From: JANQPA01 sp964548175
GTDB lineage: Bacteria > Bacteroidota > Bacteroidia > Chitinophagales > Saprospiraceae
Length of the DNA: 64,000 nucleotides
NCBI GenBank assembly: GCA_964548175.1
Contig: CAZJQS010000010.1
Coordinates: 47,384-111,383 of the forward strand
Direction of reading: 5' to 3'
Shown here piece after piece: positions 8,756 through 17,451 of this stretch. Below the pieces are notes generated by a model, which was not told the DNA's origin, did not search any database, and saw nothing but the letters and a program-made list of their open reading frames with translations. The first letter of the stretch is position 1, and each line of letters opens with the position of its first letter. Both the position numbers and the translations under genes were made by a program.

Positions 8756-9682
8756 ATGGTAACTTCCAGAAGAACTTTTATCAGACAGGCCGGTCTGACA
8801 GTGGCTGCCGCCGGATTACTGCCTACTACCCTAATGAGGTGTGCTGCTGCTTCTCCTGATGCCGCCCTGTTCGATATCTCGTTGGCCCAGTGGTCGCTGC
8901 ATCGTATGTTAAGAAAAGGAGACCTGACCAATCTGGACTTTCCGTCATTCACAAAAAAGACCTTTTCCATCCATGCGGTGGAGTATGTCAATCAGTTTTT
9001 TAAGGATAAGGCAAAAGATCAGTCGTATTTGAAGGAATTGAATGATCGCTGTGAGAGCGAGGGGGTGAAAAGCTTGTTGATTATGGTTGACGGGGAAGGC
9101 GGTTTGGGTACTCAGGATGAGCAGGAGCGAAAGAAGACCGTCGAAAACCATTACAAATGGGTGGAGGCGGCACAATTTCTGGGCTGTCATTCGATCCGGG
9201 TGAATGCTTACGGAGAAGGCTCCGCTGAAGCAGTGGCCGGGGCCGCAGCCAGCAGCCTCAGTGAATTGTCTGTTTTTGCGAAGAATTATGACATTAATGT
9301 GATCGTAGAAAACCATGGAGGTTATTCTTCCAACGGCCAATGGCTGACTGATGTCATCACTGAAGTGAATCTGCCGAATTGCGGAACCCTTCCTGACTTC
9401 GGTAATTTCACCATCGACAGAGAGGAGAATATACAATACGATCGCTATAAAGGGGTAAAGGAACTGATGCCTTACGCCAAAGCGGTCAGCGCCAAGTGCT
9501 ATGATTTTGATGCGGAAGGGAACGAAACGGACATCGATTTCCTCCGGATGATGACCATCGTAAAGGAGGCCGGATATACCGGTTATGTCGGTATAGAATA
9601 TGAAGGCGATCAATTGCCTGAAGTAGAAGGTATAAAGACAGCAAAAGCACTATTGGAAAAAACCTTCAAAGAATTAAAATAA
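8756..9682 (+). CDS. Sugar phosphate isomerase/epimerase-like TIM-barrel protein, Tat signal
   Basis: 308 aa. The N-terminus TSRRTFIRQAGLTVAAAG is a twin-arginine-type signal, so the protein is probably exported. It continues into a xylose-isomerase-like TIM barrel: FDISLAQWSLHRM, HAVEYVNQFF, SLLIMVDGEGGLG, CHSIRVNAYGEG, INVIVENHGGYSS, CGTLPDFGNF, AVSAKCYDFDAEG and YVGIEYEGD. The Glu, Asp, His and Glu residues at strand ends (VENH, PDFGN, AKCYDF, GIEYEG) match the metal-site pattern of the family. Exported members commonly accompany Gfo/Idh/MocA and DUF1080 genes. It probably rearranges or cleaves the keto-sugar; the exact reaction is unknown. Confidence 0.85.
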   Translation: MVTSRRTFIRQAGLTVAAAGLLPTTLMRCAAASPDAALFDISLAQWSLHRMLRKGDLTNLDFPSFTKKTFSIHAVEYVNQFFKDKAKDQSYLKELNDRCESEGVKSLLIMVDGEGGLGTQDEQERKKTVENHYKWVEAAQFLGCHSIRVNAYGEGSAEAVAGAAASSLSELSVFAKNYDINVIVENHGGYSSNGQWLTDVITEVNLPNCGTLPDFGNFTIDREENIQYDRYKGVKELMPYAKAVSAKCYDFDAEGNETDIDFLRMMTIVKEAGYTGYVGIEYEGDQLPEVEGIKTAKALLEKTFKELK

Positions 9683-9848
9683 TCTTGGTTAGGGTCACTA
9701 GCTCCAAACATTGAAAATGAATATTCAATCATCTTGAACTGAAGTGTCCTGCTCTTTCAGGGCATTGCATTAAATTTCAATGTTCGGCCCTGACGGCCCG
9801 AAGCAAGATTATTACAAATACTGATCTTCAATTCAGATAACAAAACAA

Positions 9849-10328
9849 ATGAAAAGTACCAACTTGTCAAGTACACAATTAACGTTCCTCGTTTTGCTGA
9901 GGTGGTTAATCGGCTGGCACCTCCTGTACGAAGGTCTGGTCAAGCTCACTAACCCGGCATGGTCGGCCAAAGCTTATCTGGCCAGCGCAGGCGGCCCTTT
10001 TCCAGGGCTTTTTCATGCCATTGCACAAAATGAAGGTCTGTTGAAGTTTACTGATTACCTCAACATGTGGGGACTGGCCATTATCGGGATTAGTCTGCTG
10101 AGCGGTCTGTTTTCCAGGCAACTCGCTTTTGCAGGAGCTGCATTATTGTTGCTGTATTATCTGGCTCATCCGCCCTTATTCGGCACGACCCCCATAGCCA
10201 GTGAAGGAAACTACCTTTTTGTCAATAAGACCCTCATCGAAGCTTGCGCCCTGGTGGTATTAGGGCTTTTTCCTACTGCCCATATTATTGGGATTGAAAG
10301 GTTTTTCAAAAAGAAAAAAGACGAATAA
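9849..10328 (+). CDS. DoxX-family inner-membrane protein
   Basis: 159 aa with about four transmembrane segments: TFLVLLRWLIGWHLLYEG, LNMWGLAIIGISLLSGLF, FAGAALLLLYYLAH and IEACALVVLGLFPTAHIIGI. The opening RWLIGWHLLYEGLVKLTNP is the DoxX/DoxD hallmark. It ends in a basic FKKKKDE tail. Only 3 bp separate its stop from the next oxidoreductase start, so translation is probably coupled. In such operons DoxX proteins are thought to link membrane quinones with exported dehydrogenases; here that is inferred from context. Confidence 0.85.
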   Translation: MKSTNLSSTQLTFLVLLRWLIGWHLLYEGLVKLTNPAWSAKAYLASAGGPFPGLFHAIAQNEGLLKFTDYLNMWGLAIIGISLLSGLFSRQLAFAGAALLLLYYLAHPPLFGTTPIASEGNYLFVNKTLIEACALVVLGLFPTAHIIGIERFFKKKKDE

Positions 10329-10331
10329 ACA

Positions 10332-11927
10332 ATGAATAGAAGAGACATCATCCGAGGACTAGCCTCTCTGCCCATTTTCGGCTTTCTTGCCTGGTCGTAC
10401 GGCGAAAAAAAGAGCAGAGACGAAAAAGTTAAGAATGCGATCCTGAATGAGCTGGATATTAAGGCCAAAGCCCCCTCCCTGGTGGGTAGTATGAATGGAG
10501 ACACGATCCGGCTGGGCATCATCGGAGCCGGAGGCAGAGGGAGACACCTTATGCGCGCGGCAGGATATGCCGAGCCCAGCTGGCTGGAAATGGCGAAAGA
10601 CCGCCTCAAGGACAATCCCAGCGATACGGTGCTTCAGTCCTTTCTGGAGCAGGAAAACCTGAACGTCCGCTTTACAGCCGTTTGTGACGTTTTCGACGTC
10701 CATGCGGACTACGCCATGTCAGCTGCTGCTACCGAAGGTAACAAACCCAAAAAGTACAGCAGATATCAGGACCTGTTGGCCGACAAAAACGTCGATGCCG
10801 TCATCATTGCTACTCCCGATCATTTGCACGCTCCCATGGCTATGGATGCGATCAATGCCGGCAAGCATGTGTATTTGGAAAAATGCATGACGCACAAAAT
10901 AAACGAAACGTTCCAGCTCAAGGAAACGGCCCTGTCCCGCCCGGATGTGGTCTTTCAGGTCGGTCATCAGCATCGCCAGACCCAAAGCTTCCTCACGGCT
11001 ATGGACATCATCGAAAAAAACGTGATCGGCCACGTTTCCTTGATCGAAGCTTCTACGAACAGAAATGACGACATCGGGGCCTGGCAGTATGATATCCACC
11101 AGGACGCTAATCCTCAAACCGTCGACTGGGAGCAATTCCTGGGGCCGGCGCCCAGTATACCCTTTAATGCTGAACACCTGTTCCGCTGGAGAAAATGGTG
11201 GGCCTACGGCACGGGCTTATCCGGCGACCTGCTGACTCACGATTACGACCGGATCAACTGTATCCTGAAAATGGGTATTCCGTCTTCCGTGATGGCTTCC
11301 GGAGGGATCTACACTCATCGGGACGGAAGGGATGTTCCTGATGTGATAAACGTTTGTATGGAATTCCCGGATTTTTCTACCGGCAGCACCCAGGCGCCTG
11401 GAAAAGAAAAAGGCATGACGTTTTTGTATACGGCTACGCTGGGCAATAGCTACTGGAGGCCTACCAAATTGATGGGGCATGACGGCACACTGGAGTTGGG
11501 CAGCCAGCTAACCGTCAATGCCGATGCTTTTTCTACCCGCTACAAGGATATGCTGGATGCGGGCACCATCGATACCGGTACGCCTATTTATGCCTATGAT
11601 CCCAACCGCAAAGGAGTAGACGGGGTAACTTCCGCCACGGCGAAATATTTTGAGCAAAAAGGATTATTGTACACCTACAGAGATGGAAAAAGAGTGGACA
11701 GTACTCACCTGCACGTGCGAGAATGGATCAGCGCCATCAGGAACGGTACCAAAGTAAGCTGCGGCATACAGGAAGGGTTCGAAGAAGCCATTTCAGCCCA
11801 TATGGCCTCTCTGTCATACAAGACCGGCAGAAAGGTTTTCTGGGATAAGACGCAGGAAAAGATCATTATTCCCGGCATGGAAGAAGCCGATCTTGACGAT
11901 CTGATCTCGAAGAGGATGGAGGTCTGA
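10332..11927 (+). CDS. Gfo/Idh/MocA oxidoreductase, exported, long form
   Basis: 531 aa. N-terminal signal-like segment MNRRDIIRGLASLPIFGFLA with twin Arg. Rossmann motif IRLGIIGAGGRGRHLMRAAG, then an insertion (about residues 76-105), FTAVCDVFD, AVIIATPDHLHAPMA and KHVYLEKCMTHK, in which Cys replaces the usual Pro of the EKP motif. C-terminal landmarks are WRKWWAYGTGLSGDLLTHDYD and a late HLHVREWISAIRNGTK. Length exceeds typical family members (350-450 aa) because of the insertion and signal. Start-to-stop spacing of 3 bp from DoxX suggests a membrane-coupled dehydrogenase pair. Confidence 0.9.
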   Translation: MNRRDIIRGLASLPIFGFLAWSYGEKKSRDEKVKNAILNELDIKAKAPSLVGSMNGDTIRLGIIGAGGRGRHLMRAAGYAEPSWLEMAKDRLKDNPSDTVLQSFLEQENLNVRFTAVCDVFDVHADYAMSAAATEGNKPKKYSRYQDLLADKNVDAVIIATPDHLHAPMAMDAINAGKHVYLEKCMTHKINETFQLKETALSRPDVVFQVGHQHRQTQSFLTAMDIIEKNVIGHVSLIEASTNRNDDIGAWQYDIHQDANPQTVDWEQFLGPAPSIPFNAEHLFRWRKWWAYGTGLSGDLLTHDYDRINCILKMGIPSSVMASGGIYTHRDGRDVPDVINVCMEFPDFSTGSTQAPGKEKGMTFLYTATLGNSYWRPTKLMGHDGTLELGSQLTVNADAFSTRYKDMLDAGTIDTGTPIYAYDPNRKGVDGVTSATAKYFEQKGLLYTYRDGKRVDSTHLHVREWISAIRNGTKVSCGIQEGFEEAISAHMASLSYKTGRKVFWDKTQEKIIIPGMEEADLDDLISKRMEV

Positions 11928-12055
11928 TTACATACGAGATGCTATGTTAGCATCTTTAAGTCTGAATGCTTTTACCGCAAGAAGATGGAGGGCCTTTTTG
12001 TCGGCCTCAAATTTGTCCGGAGACTTTCTGATAATTCGCCATAATTTCTAATGAG

Positions 12056-13732
12056 ATGAAAAATTTTGTTATCGGTCTGGATTATGGATCGGACTCTGTG
12101 AGAGCCGTACTGATAGATGCGGATAATGGAAGGGAACTGGCTTCCAACGTTCATTGGTATGCCCGGTGGAAAGACGGAAAATATTGTGATCCTTCCATTA
12201 ATCAATTCCGCCAGCATCTTCTTGATCATCTCGAGGGATTGGAAAATACCATCAGGGCCGTTGTTAAAGCTTCCGGCGTTGCTCCAGAATCAGTAAAAGG
12301 CATTGGTGTCGATACTACCGGTAGCTCACCTATCCCGGTTACAAGAAGAGGTACGCCTTTGTGTTTTACGCCTGGTTTCGAAGAGCACCCCAATGCGATG
12401 ATGATACTCTGGAAAGACCATACGGCTATCGCAGAAGCGAACGAAATCAATGATCTGGCAAAAAACTGGGAAGGTGAGGATTATACAAAATACGAGGGAG
12501 GTATCTATTCTTCCGAGTGGTTTTGGGCAAAGATCCTTCACATTATTCGCAATGACGCCGCCGTTAAAGAAAAAGCCTACTCCTGGATGGAGCATTGTGA
12601 TTGGATGGTTCATTTACTCACCGGTAATAGTGATCTGAACGCCTTGAAGAGGAGCCGCTGTGCAGCCGGGCATAAAGCCATGTGGCATGAAGATTGGAAT
12701 GGACTGCCGTCAAAGGCTTTTTTGGAAAAATTAGACCCCTACCTGGCCGATCTGCGCGATCGTTTATATCATGAAACTTATACCTCAAATGAAGTGGCCG
12801 GCCATCTGAGCGAAGAATGGGCTCAGAAACTGGGATTGACTACAGGGACCGTTATCGCCGTAGGTACTTTGGACGCCCACGCCGGTGCTGTTGGCGCCGG
12901 CATCAGGGAAAACGCCCTTGTTCGCGTGATGGGGACTTCCACCTGCGATATGATGGTCACTCCAAAAGAAATCATTGGCGACCATACGGTTAAGGGGATC
13001 TGCGGACAGGTCAGCGGTTCCATTTTACCGGGCATGGTCGGTTTGGAAGCTGGGCAATCTGCCTTCGGTGACGTACTAGCCTGGTTCAAATCCCTTTTAA
13101 TGTGGCCGGTGGATAATTTGATGTTACAAAGTAGCCTACTTTCTGAAGAGCAGAAACGGCAATTAGAAGAAGAGATCGATCAAAAACTGATCGAAGAACT
13201 GTCCAAACAAGCGGAAGCCATTCCTTTATCTGAAAGTCTGCCTACAGCCTTAGACTGGATCAACGGCCGCAGAACACCGGATGCCAATCAGTCTTTGAAA
13301 AGTGCTGTTTCCAATCTTTCTTTAGGATCAAAGGCGCCTCATATTTTTAAGGCCTTAATCCATGCGATCTGTTTTGGTTCGAAAAAAATTGTAGACCGCT
13401 TTGAAGAAGAAGGAGTGAAAATTGAGCAGGTAATTGGCATTGGAGGGGTGGCCAGAAAGTCTCCATACATTATGCAAACGCTGGCTAATGTACTCCATCG
13501 TCCTATTATTGTAGTGGGGTCAGACTACGCCCCTGCACTGGGCGGAGCCATTTATGCGGCTGTAGCGGCAGGTCTTTATGCCAACGTGTCCGACGCCAGT
13601 GAGAAAATGGCCGGTACTTTTGAAGCGGAATATTACCCACAGGCCGACAAAGTAGCCCTCCTCGAAAAATTTATGGAGCGATACGATGCTTTGTGTGCAT
13701 TTGTGGAGGAACAAACGACGGGAAAGGCTTGA
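12056..13732 (+). CDS. araB: Ribulokinase
   Basis: 558 aa, matching the usual length of AraB. FGGY carbohydrate kinase fold. N-terminal nucleotide/sugar motif FVIGLDYGSDSVRAVLIDA, then GIGVDTTGSSPIPV, ILWKDHTA, GGIYSSEWFWAKILHI, VIAVGTLDAHAGAVGAGI, VRVMGTSTCDMMV and the C-terminal IGIGGVARKSPYIMQTLANV plus APALGGAIYAAVAAG. ATP-dependent phosphorylation of ribulose at O5 is expected in the cytoplasm. No araA or araD lies nearby. It stands 128 bp after an oxidoreductase gene and 101 bp before a DUF1080 gene, so it may serve the product of the keto-sugar route instead of arabinose; that is speculative. Confidence 0.9.
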   Translation: MKNFVIGLDYGSDSVRAVLIDADNGRELASNVHWYARWKDGKYCDPSINQFRQHLLDHLEGLENTIRAVVKASGVAPESVKGIGVDTTGSSPIPVTRRGTPLCFTPGFEEHPNAMMILWKDHTAIAEANEINDLAKNWEGEDYTKYEGGIYSSEWFWAKILHIIRNDAAVKEKAYSWMEHCDWMVHLLTGNSDLNALKRSRCAAGHKAMWHEDWNGLPSKAFLEKLDPYLADLRDRLYHETYTSNEVAGHLSEEWAQKLGLTTGTVIAVGTLDAHAGAVGAGIRENALVRVMGTSTCDMMVTPKEIIGDHTVKGICGQVSGSILPGMVGLEAGQSAFGDVLAWFKSLLMWPVDNLMLQSSLLSEEQKRQLEEEIDQKLIEELSKQAEAIPLSESLPTALDWINGRRTPDANQSLKSAVSNLSLGSKAPHIFKALIHAICFGSKKIVDRFEEEGVKIEQVIGIGGVARKSPYIMQTLANVLHRPIIVVGSDYAPALGGAIYAAVAAGLYANVSDASEKMAGTFEAEYYPQADKVALLEKFMERYDALCAFVEEQTTGKA

Positions 13733-13833
13733 AAATATGGGCTTAACTTCTCTTGATTTTTCTGTTCTTTCCCAGCTTTTAGGAAAGATCTCTAAAAACC
13801 TTGTGCATGTATTTGATTAAGCGATTGAAAATT

Positions 13834-14520
13834 ATGAAAAAGACATTACTCTCCTTTCCGTCATTCAGCCTGCTTTTGCTGCTGATCCTTTCTTCCTGTA
13901 CCGCCAGTCAACAGGCCGGAGAAGCTGGATTTGTGTCTCTTTTCAACGGAGAGAACCTGGACGGATGGGTGGGCGACAAGCAATCCTACCGCGTTGAAAA
14001 CGGGATGATCGTGGTGGACCCCGGCGTTCCCGGCGCTCAGGGCAGCGGCGGCAACCTGTATACCGAAAAAGAATATAGCGATTTCATTCTTCGCTTCGAA
14101 TTTTTGCTCCCTCCCGGCGGAAATAACGGCCTGGGCATCCACGCCCCCCTCGAAGGCGACGCCGCCTACGTGGGTAAAGAGATCCAGATCCTGGATAATA
14201 CGGCGCCCATCTACGCCAACCTGGAGCCCTACCAGTACCACGGCTCCGTCTATGGCATCATTCCCGCTAAACGCGGATTCCTCAAACCGGTAGGAGAGTG
14301 GAACGAAGAAGAAGTGATCGTTCGGGCCTCCAAGATCAAAGTGATCCTTAACGGCACGACGATCCTCAAAGGTGATTTCCTCAAGGCCAGTAAAAATGGA
14401 ACCATGGATGGAAAAGAGCATCCCGGCTTGCAGCGCAGTAGCGGGCATATCGGCTTCTTGGGACATGGTTATGCGGTGAAGTTCAGGAATATTCGGATTA
14501 GAGATTTGAGTGAAGATTAG
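13834..14520 (+). CDS. DUF1080 (3-keto-disaccharide hydrolase domain) lipoprotein
   Basis: 228 aa. The ATG at 13834 gives a lipoprotein signal (MKKTLLSFPSFSL...LILSSC, Cys about residue 22); the open frame extends to a TTG at 13801 that adds nothing useful. One DUF1080 domain: GFVSLFNGENLDGWVGD, YRVENGMIVVDPG, GNLYTEKEYSDFILRFEFL, NNGLGIHAPL, EIQILDNTAP, HGSVYGIIPAKRGFLKPVG, VIRASKIKV and GHIGFLGHGYAVKFRNIRI. Followed 71 bp later by another Gfo/Idh/MocA gene, again forming the hydrolase-oxidoreductase pairing. Shorter linker than the paralogue at 5021-5827. Confidence 0.88.
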   Translation: MKKTLLSFPSFSLLLLLILSSCTASQQAGEAGFVSLFNGENLDGWVGDKQSYRVENGMIVVDPGVPGAQGSGGNLYTEKEYSDFILRFEFLLPPGGNNGLGIHAPLEGDAAYVGKEIQILDNTAPIYANLEPYQYHGSVYGIIPAKRGFLKPVGEWNEEEVIVRASKIKVILNGTTILKGDFLKASKNGTMDGKEHPGLQRSSGHIGFLGHGYAVKFRNIRIRDLSED

Positions 14521-14591
14521 ATTATTATTGTCCTGGCGCTTATCATTCACGAAAAACTATCAAGCAAAGCATAACGACACATCAAATAATA

Positions 14592-15929
14592 ATGAAAAGA
14601 AGAGACTTCCTCAAACACACCACTGCTTTATCTTCTATTGCTCTGCTGCCTTCCGCCGCCTGGTCCATGAACCGAAAGGAAAGCCTCCGAACCGCCCACA
14701 TCGGCGTGGGCGGAATGGGTATGGAAGACCTCAAAGCCTTTGCCTCCCATCCTACGGTGGCGATTACCGCTCTTTGCGACGTAGATTCACGGGCCCTGGA
14801 AGCGGCGAAAGCATTATTTCCCCAGGCCAAAGTTTATGCCGACTATCGCCTGCTGTTGAATGAACTGAAGGACGATATAGACGCGGTCGTAGTGTCCACT
14901 CCCGATCACACCCACGCCCCCGCCTCATTGATGGCCATGGAGATGGACAAAGCCGTTTATTGCCAAAAGCCACTGACCCATCACGTGGCGGAAGCCAGAG
15001 CCATGCGTGAGGTAGCCGAAAAGAAGAGTTTGATCACCCAGATGGGCATACAGGTGCATTCTTTTTTCGATTACAAACTGGCCACACGGCTGATCCAGGC
15101 CGGCATCATCGGTAAAGTCCGCAGAGTCAGGGCCTGGTCGCCCAAAAACTGGGGGTATGACGGCCCAGAACCGGAAGGATCGGATCCCGTTCTGCAGTAT
15201 CTGGACTGGAACCTTTGGCAGGGCACAGCTGCCGAAAGACCCTACAAGGAGAACTTCTACCATCCCGGCAATTGGAGAAAGCTGCTGGACTATGGATGCG
15301 GTACTTTGGGCGACATGGGCGTCCACATTTTCGACACTCCCTACAACGCGCTTGAACTGGATGTGCCTAAAACTGTTAAAAATGAGTGTAGAGCACCCAG
15401 CGGCTTCGGTTTTCCGGAGCAAAACATCGTAACGTATACGTTCCCGGGCACCCCATACACCACCAAAAAACTGAAGTGGATCTGGTACGATGGTCCCGGA
15501 GCGCCGGAACCACACAAAGACCTCGAACTTCCCAATAATGATCCCCTTCCGGATCAGGGCGCGATGTTTGTAGGGAAAAAAGGAAGGTTGCTCTTACCCC
15601 ATTTTATGGAACTGCCCCGGCTGATTGTTGACGGAGCATACCAGGAAATCGACATTTCGAAATACGATCCGGCTGGAGAGCTGGGTGCTCCTACCGAGGA
15701 TTACGGCATAGAAGCTACGAAGCATTACCATGAGTTTGTGGAGGCTTGTTTGGGCAAAGCCAGCTGTAGTGCTCCTTTTTCTTACGCTGCCCGACTTACG
15801 GAGACCATACTGCTGGGCGTGATCGCTGGCCGTTTTCCCAATAAAAAACTACACTGGGACAGCGACAAGGCCGAGTTTAGAGAGCAGGAAGCCAACCGGT
15901 ACCTGGACTCTGCTTATCGCGATTTTTAG
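14592..15929 (+). CDS. Gfo/Idh/MocA oxidoreductase with twin-arginine signal
   Basis: 445 aa. Tat-type start MKRRDFLKHTTALSSIALLP. Rossmann segment RTAHIGVGGMGMEDLKAF and ITALCDVDSR, then AVVVSTPDHTHAPASLMAM and KAVYCQKPLTHHVAEARAM. C-terminal domain shows GCGTLGDMGVHIFDTPYNAL and GAMFVGKKGRLLLPHFM. It shares the QKPLTH motif and the MFVGxKG block with the protein at 5970-7433, so these two are close paralogues. It lies 28 bp upstream of glpK, probably in the same operon. Exported oxidation of sugars is inferred. Confidence 0.92.
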   Translation: MKRRDFLKHTTALSSIALLPSAAWSMNRKESLRTAHIGVGGMGMEDLKAFASHPTVAITALCDVDSRALEAAKALFPQAKVYADYRLLLNELKDDIDAVVVSTPDHTHAPASLMAMEMDKAVYCQKPLTHHVAEARAMREVAEKKSLITQMGIQVHSFFDYKLATRLIQAGIIGKVRRVRAWSPKNWGYDGPEPEGSDPVLQYLDWNLWQGTAAERPYKENFYHPGNWRKLLDYGCGTLGDMGVHIFDTPYNALELDVPKTVKNECRAPSGFGFPEQNIVTYTFPGTPYTTKKLKWIWYDGPGAPEPHKDLELPNNDPLPDQGAMFVGKKGRLLLPHFMELPRLIVDGAYQEIDISKYDPAGELGAPTEDYGIEATKHYHEFVEACLGKASCSAPFSYAARLTETILLGVIAGRFPNKKLHWDSDKAEFREQEANRYLDSAYRDF

Positions 15930-15957
15930 AACACACACACCTGAAATATAAGAACCT

Positions 15958-17442
15958 ATGAAGAAGTACATCTTAGCACTGGACGCCGGCACGACCAGTA
16001 ACCGAGCCCTATTATTCGATCAGAACGGAGCTATTGTGGACATTGAACAGCAGGAATTTACCCAGCACTTTCCAAAAGCAGGCTGGGTGGAACACGATCC
16101 CAATGAGATCTGGCAAACCCAATCGGAAGTGATCCGATCGTTGATCCGAAAAAGCGGAGTTTCCCCCGCCGACATTGCCGCCCTGGGCATCACCAACCAG
16201 CGCGAAACTGCTGTGGTTTGGGATAAGCATACCGGCGAACCCATCTGCAACGCCATCGTCTGGCAAGACAGAAGAACCGCCCGCATCTGCAACGATCTCA
16301 AAGATGCCGGACTGGAACCTTACGTTCGCGAAAAGACCGGTCTGGTCATCGACGCCTATTTTTCCGGGACCAAAATAAAATGGATACTCGATAATGTGGA
16401 AGGCGCCAGAGCTAAAGCCGACAATGGAGACCTGCTGTTTGGCACGGTAGATACCTGGCTCGTCTGGAAACTCACCGGGGGCAAGGTACACGCTACCGAT
16501 TACACCAATGTCTCCCGGACGATGCTTTTTGATATTCAAACTTTAGACTGGGATGACCGTTTACTCCAGGAACTTGGCGTGCCCCGCTCTATGCTTCCGG
16601 AAGTACGCATGTCCGCCGGCTACTTTGGTGAGATGCAGCTGGACGGCGCAACTATCCCGATCACAGGCATAGCGGGCGACCAGCAAGCTGCCTTATTCGG
16701 GCAGGCCTGTTTTGAGCCGGGCATGGCTAAAAACACCTACGGAACGGGCTGTTTTATGCTGATGAATACAGGGGAGGAGGTTCGTCACAGTTCTTCCGGC
16801 ATGCTGACCACCATAGCCTGGGGGATAGGCGGCAAGGTCGAGTATGCCATGGAAGGAAGCATATTCATCGCCGGCGCCGCCGTACAATGGCTGCGCGACG
16901 GGTTGAAGATCATCCAGCATGCTGCCGAAACCGAGCAATTGGCCGAAGCAGCTAAAGGCGACCGGGAAGTGTTCGTCGTTCCTGCTTTCGTCGGCCTGGG
17001 CGGTCCGTACTGGGACATGCAGGCCCGGGGCGCCATTTTTGGCCTGACCAGAGACACCAGCCGGGAGCATATTGTCAGAGCCACGCTGGAATCCATCGCC
17101 TATCAAACCAAGGACATTCTGCTGGCGATGCAGGAAGACACCGGCATACAGCTTCAGGAATTGCGCGTGGACGGAGGCTCCAGCGCGAATAATTACCTCA
17201 TGCAATTCCAGGCCGACATGCTGGGCGTTCCCATCGACCGGCCGGAGATCATAGAATCCACAGCGCTGGGCGTGGCCTACCTGGCCAGCCTGGGAGCAGG
17301 CTTCTGGACCAAAGAACAGATCGAGCACAATCGAAAAACTGACCGAACTTTTACACCCGCTTTGCCTGTAGCATACCGCGATCAATTGTATGATAAATGG
17401 AAAGAAGCGGTAAAAAGATCCATGAATTGGGTTGAAAAATAA
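15958..17442 (+). CDS. glpK: Glycerol kinase
   Basis: 494 aa, the standard GlpK length. FGGY kinase with ILALDAGTTSNRALLFDQ, GITNQRETAVVWDKHTGEP, AIVWQDRRTA, FSGTKIKWILDN, LFGTVDTWLVWKLTGG, TNVSRTMLFDI, GIAGDQQAALFGQ, KNTYGTGCFML and RVDGGSSANNYLMQFQADM. Converts glycerol and ATP to glycerol-3-phosphate in the cytoplasm. Only 9 bp separate it from glpD, giving a complete two-step glycerol route. No glpF channel gene is in the window. Confidence 0.96.
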   Translation: MKKYILALDAGTTSNRALLFDQNGAIVDIEQQEFTQHFPKAGWVEHDPNEIWQTQSEVIRSLIRKSGVSPADIAALGITNQRETAVVWDKHTGEPICNAIVWQDRRTARICNDLKDAGLEPYVREKTGLVIDAYFSGTKIKWILDNVEGARAKADNGDLLFGTVDTWLVWKLTGGKVHATDYTNVSRTMLFDIQTLDWDDRLLQELGVPRSMLPEVRMSAGYFGEMQLDGATIPITGIAGDQQAALFGQACFEPGMAKNTYGTGCFMLMNTGEEVRHSSSGMLTTIAWGIGGKVEYAMEGSIFIAGAAVQWLRDGLKIIQHAAETEQLAEAAKGDREVFVVPAFVGLGGPYWDMQARGAIFGLTRDTSREHIVRATLESIAYQTKDILLAMQEDTGIQLQELRVDGGSSANNYLMQFQADMLGVPIDRPEIIESTALGVAYLASLGAGFWTKEQIEHNRKTDRTFTPALPVAYRDQLYDKWKEAVKRSMNWVEK

Positions 17443-17451
17443 AACTTCATT

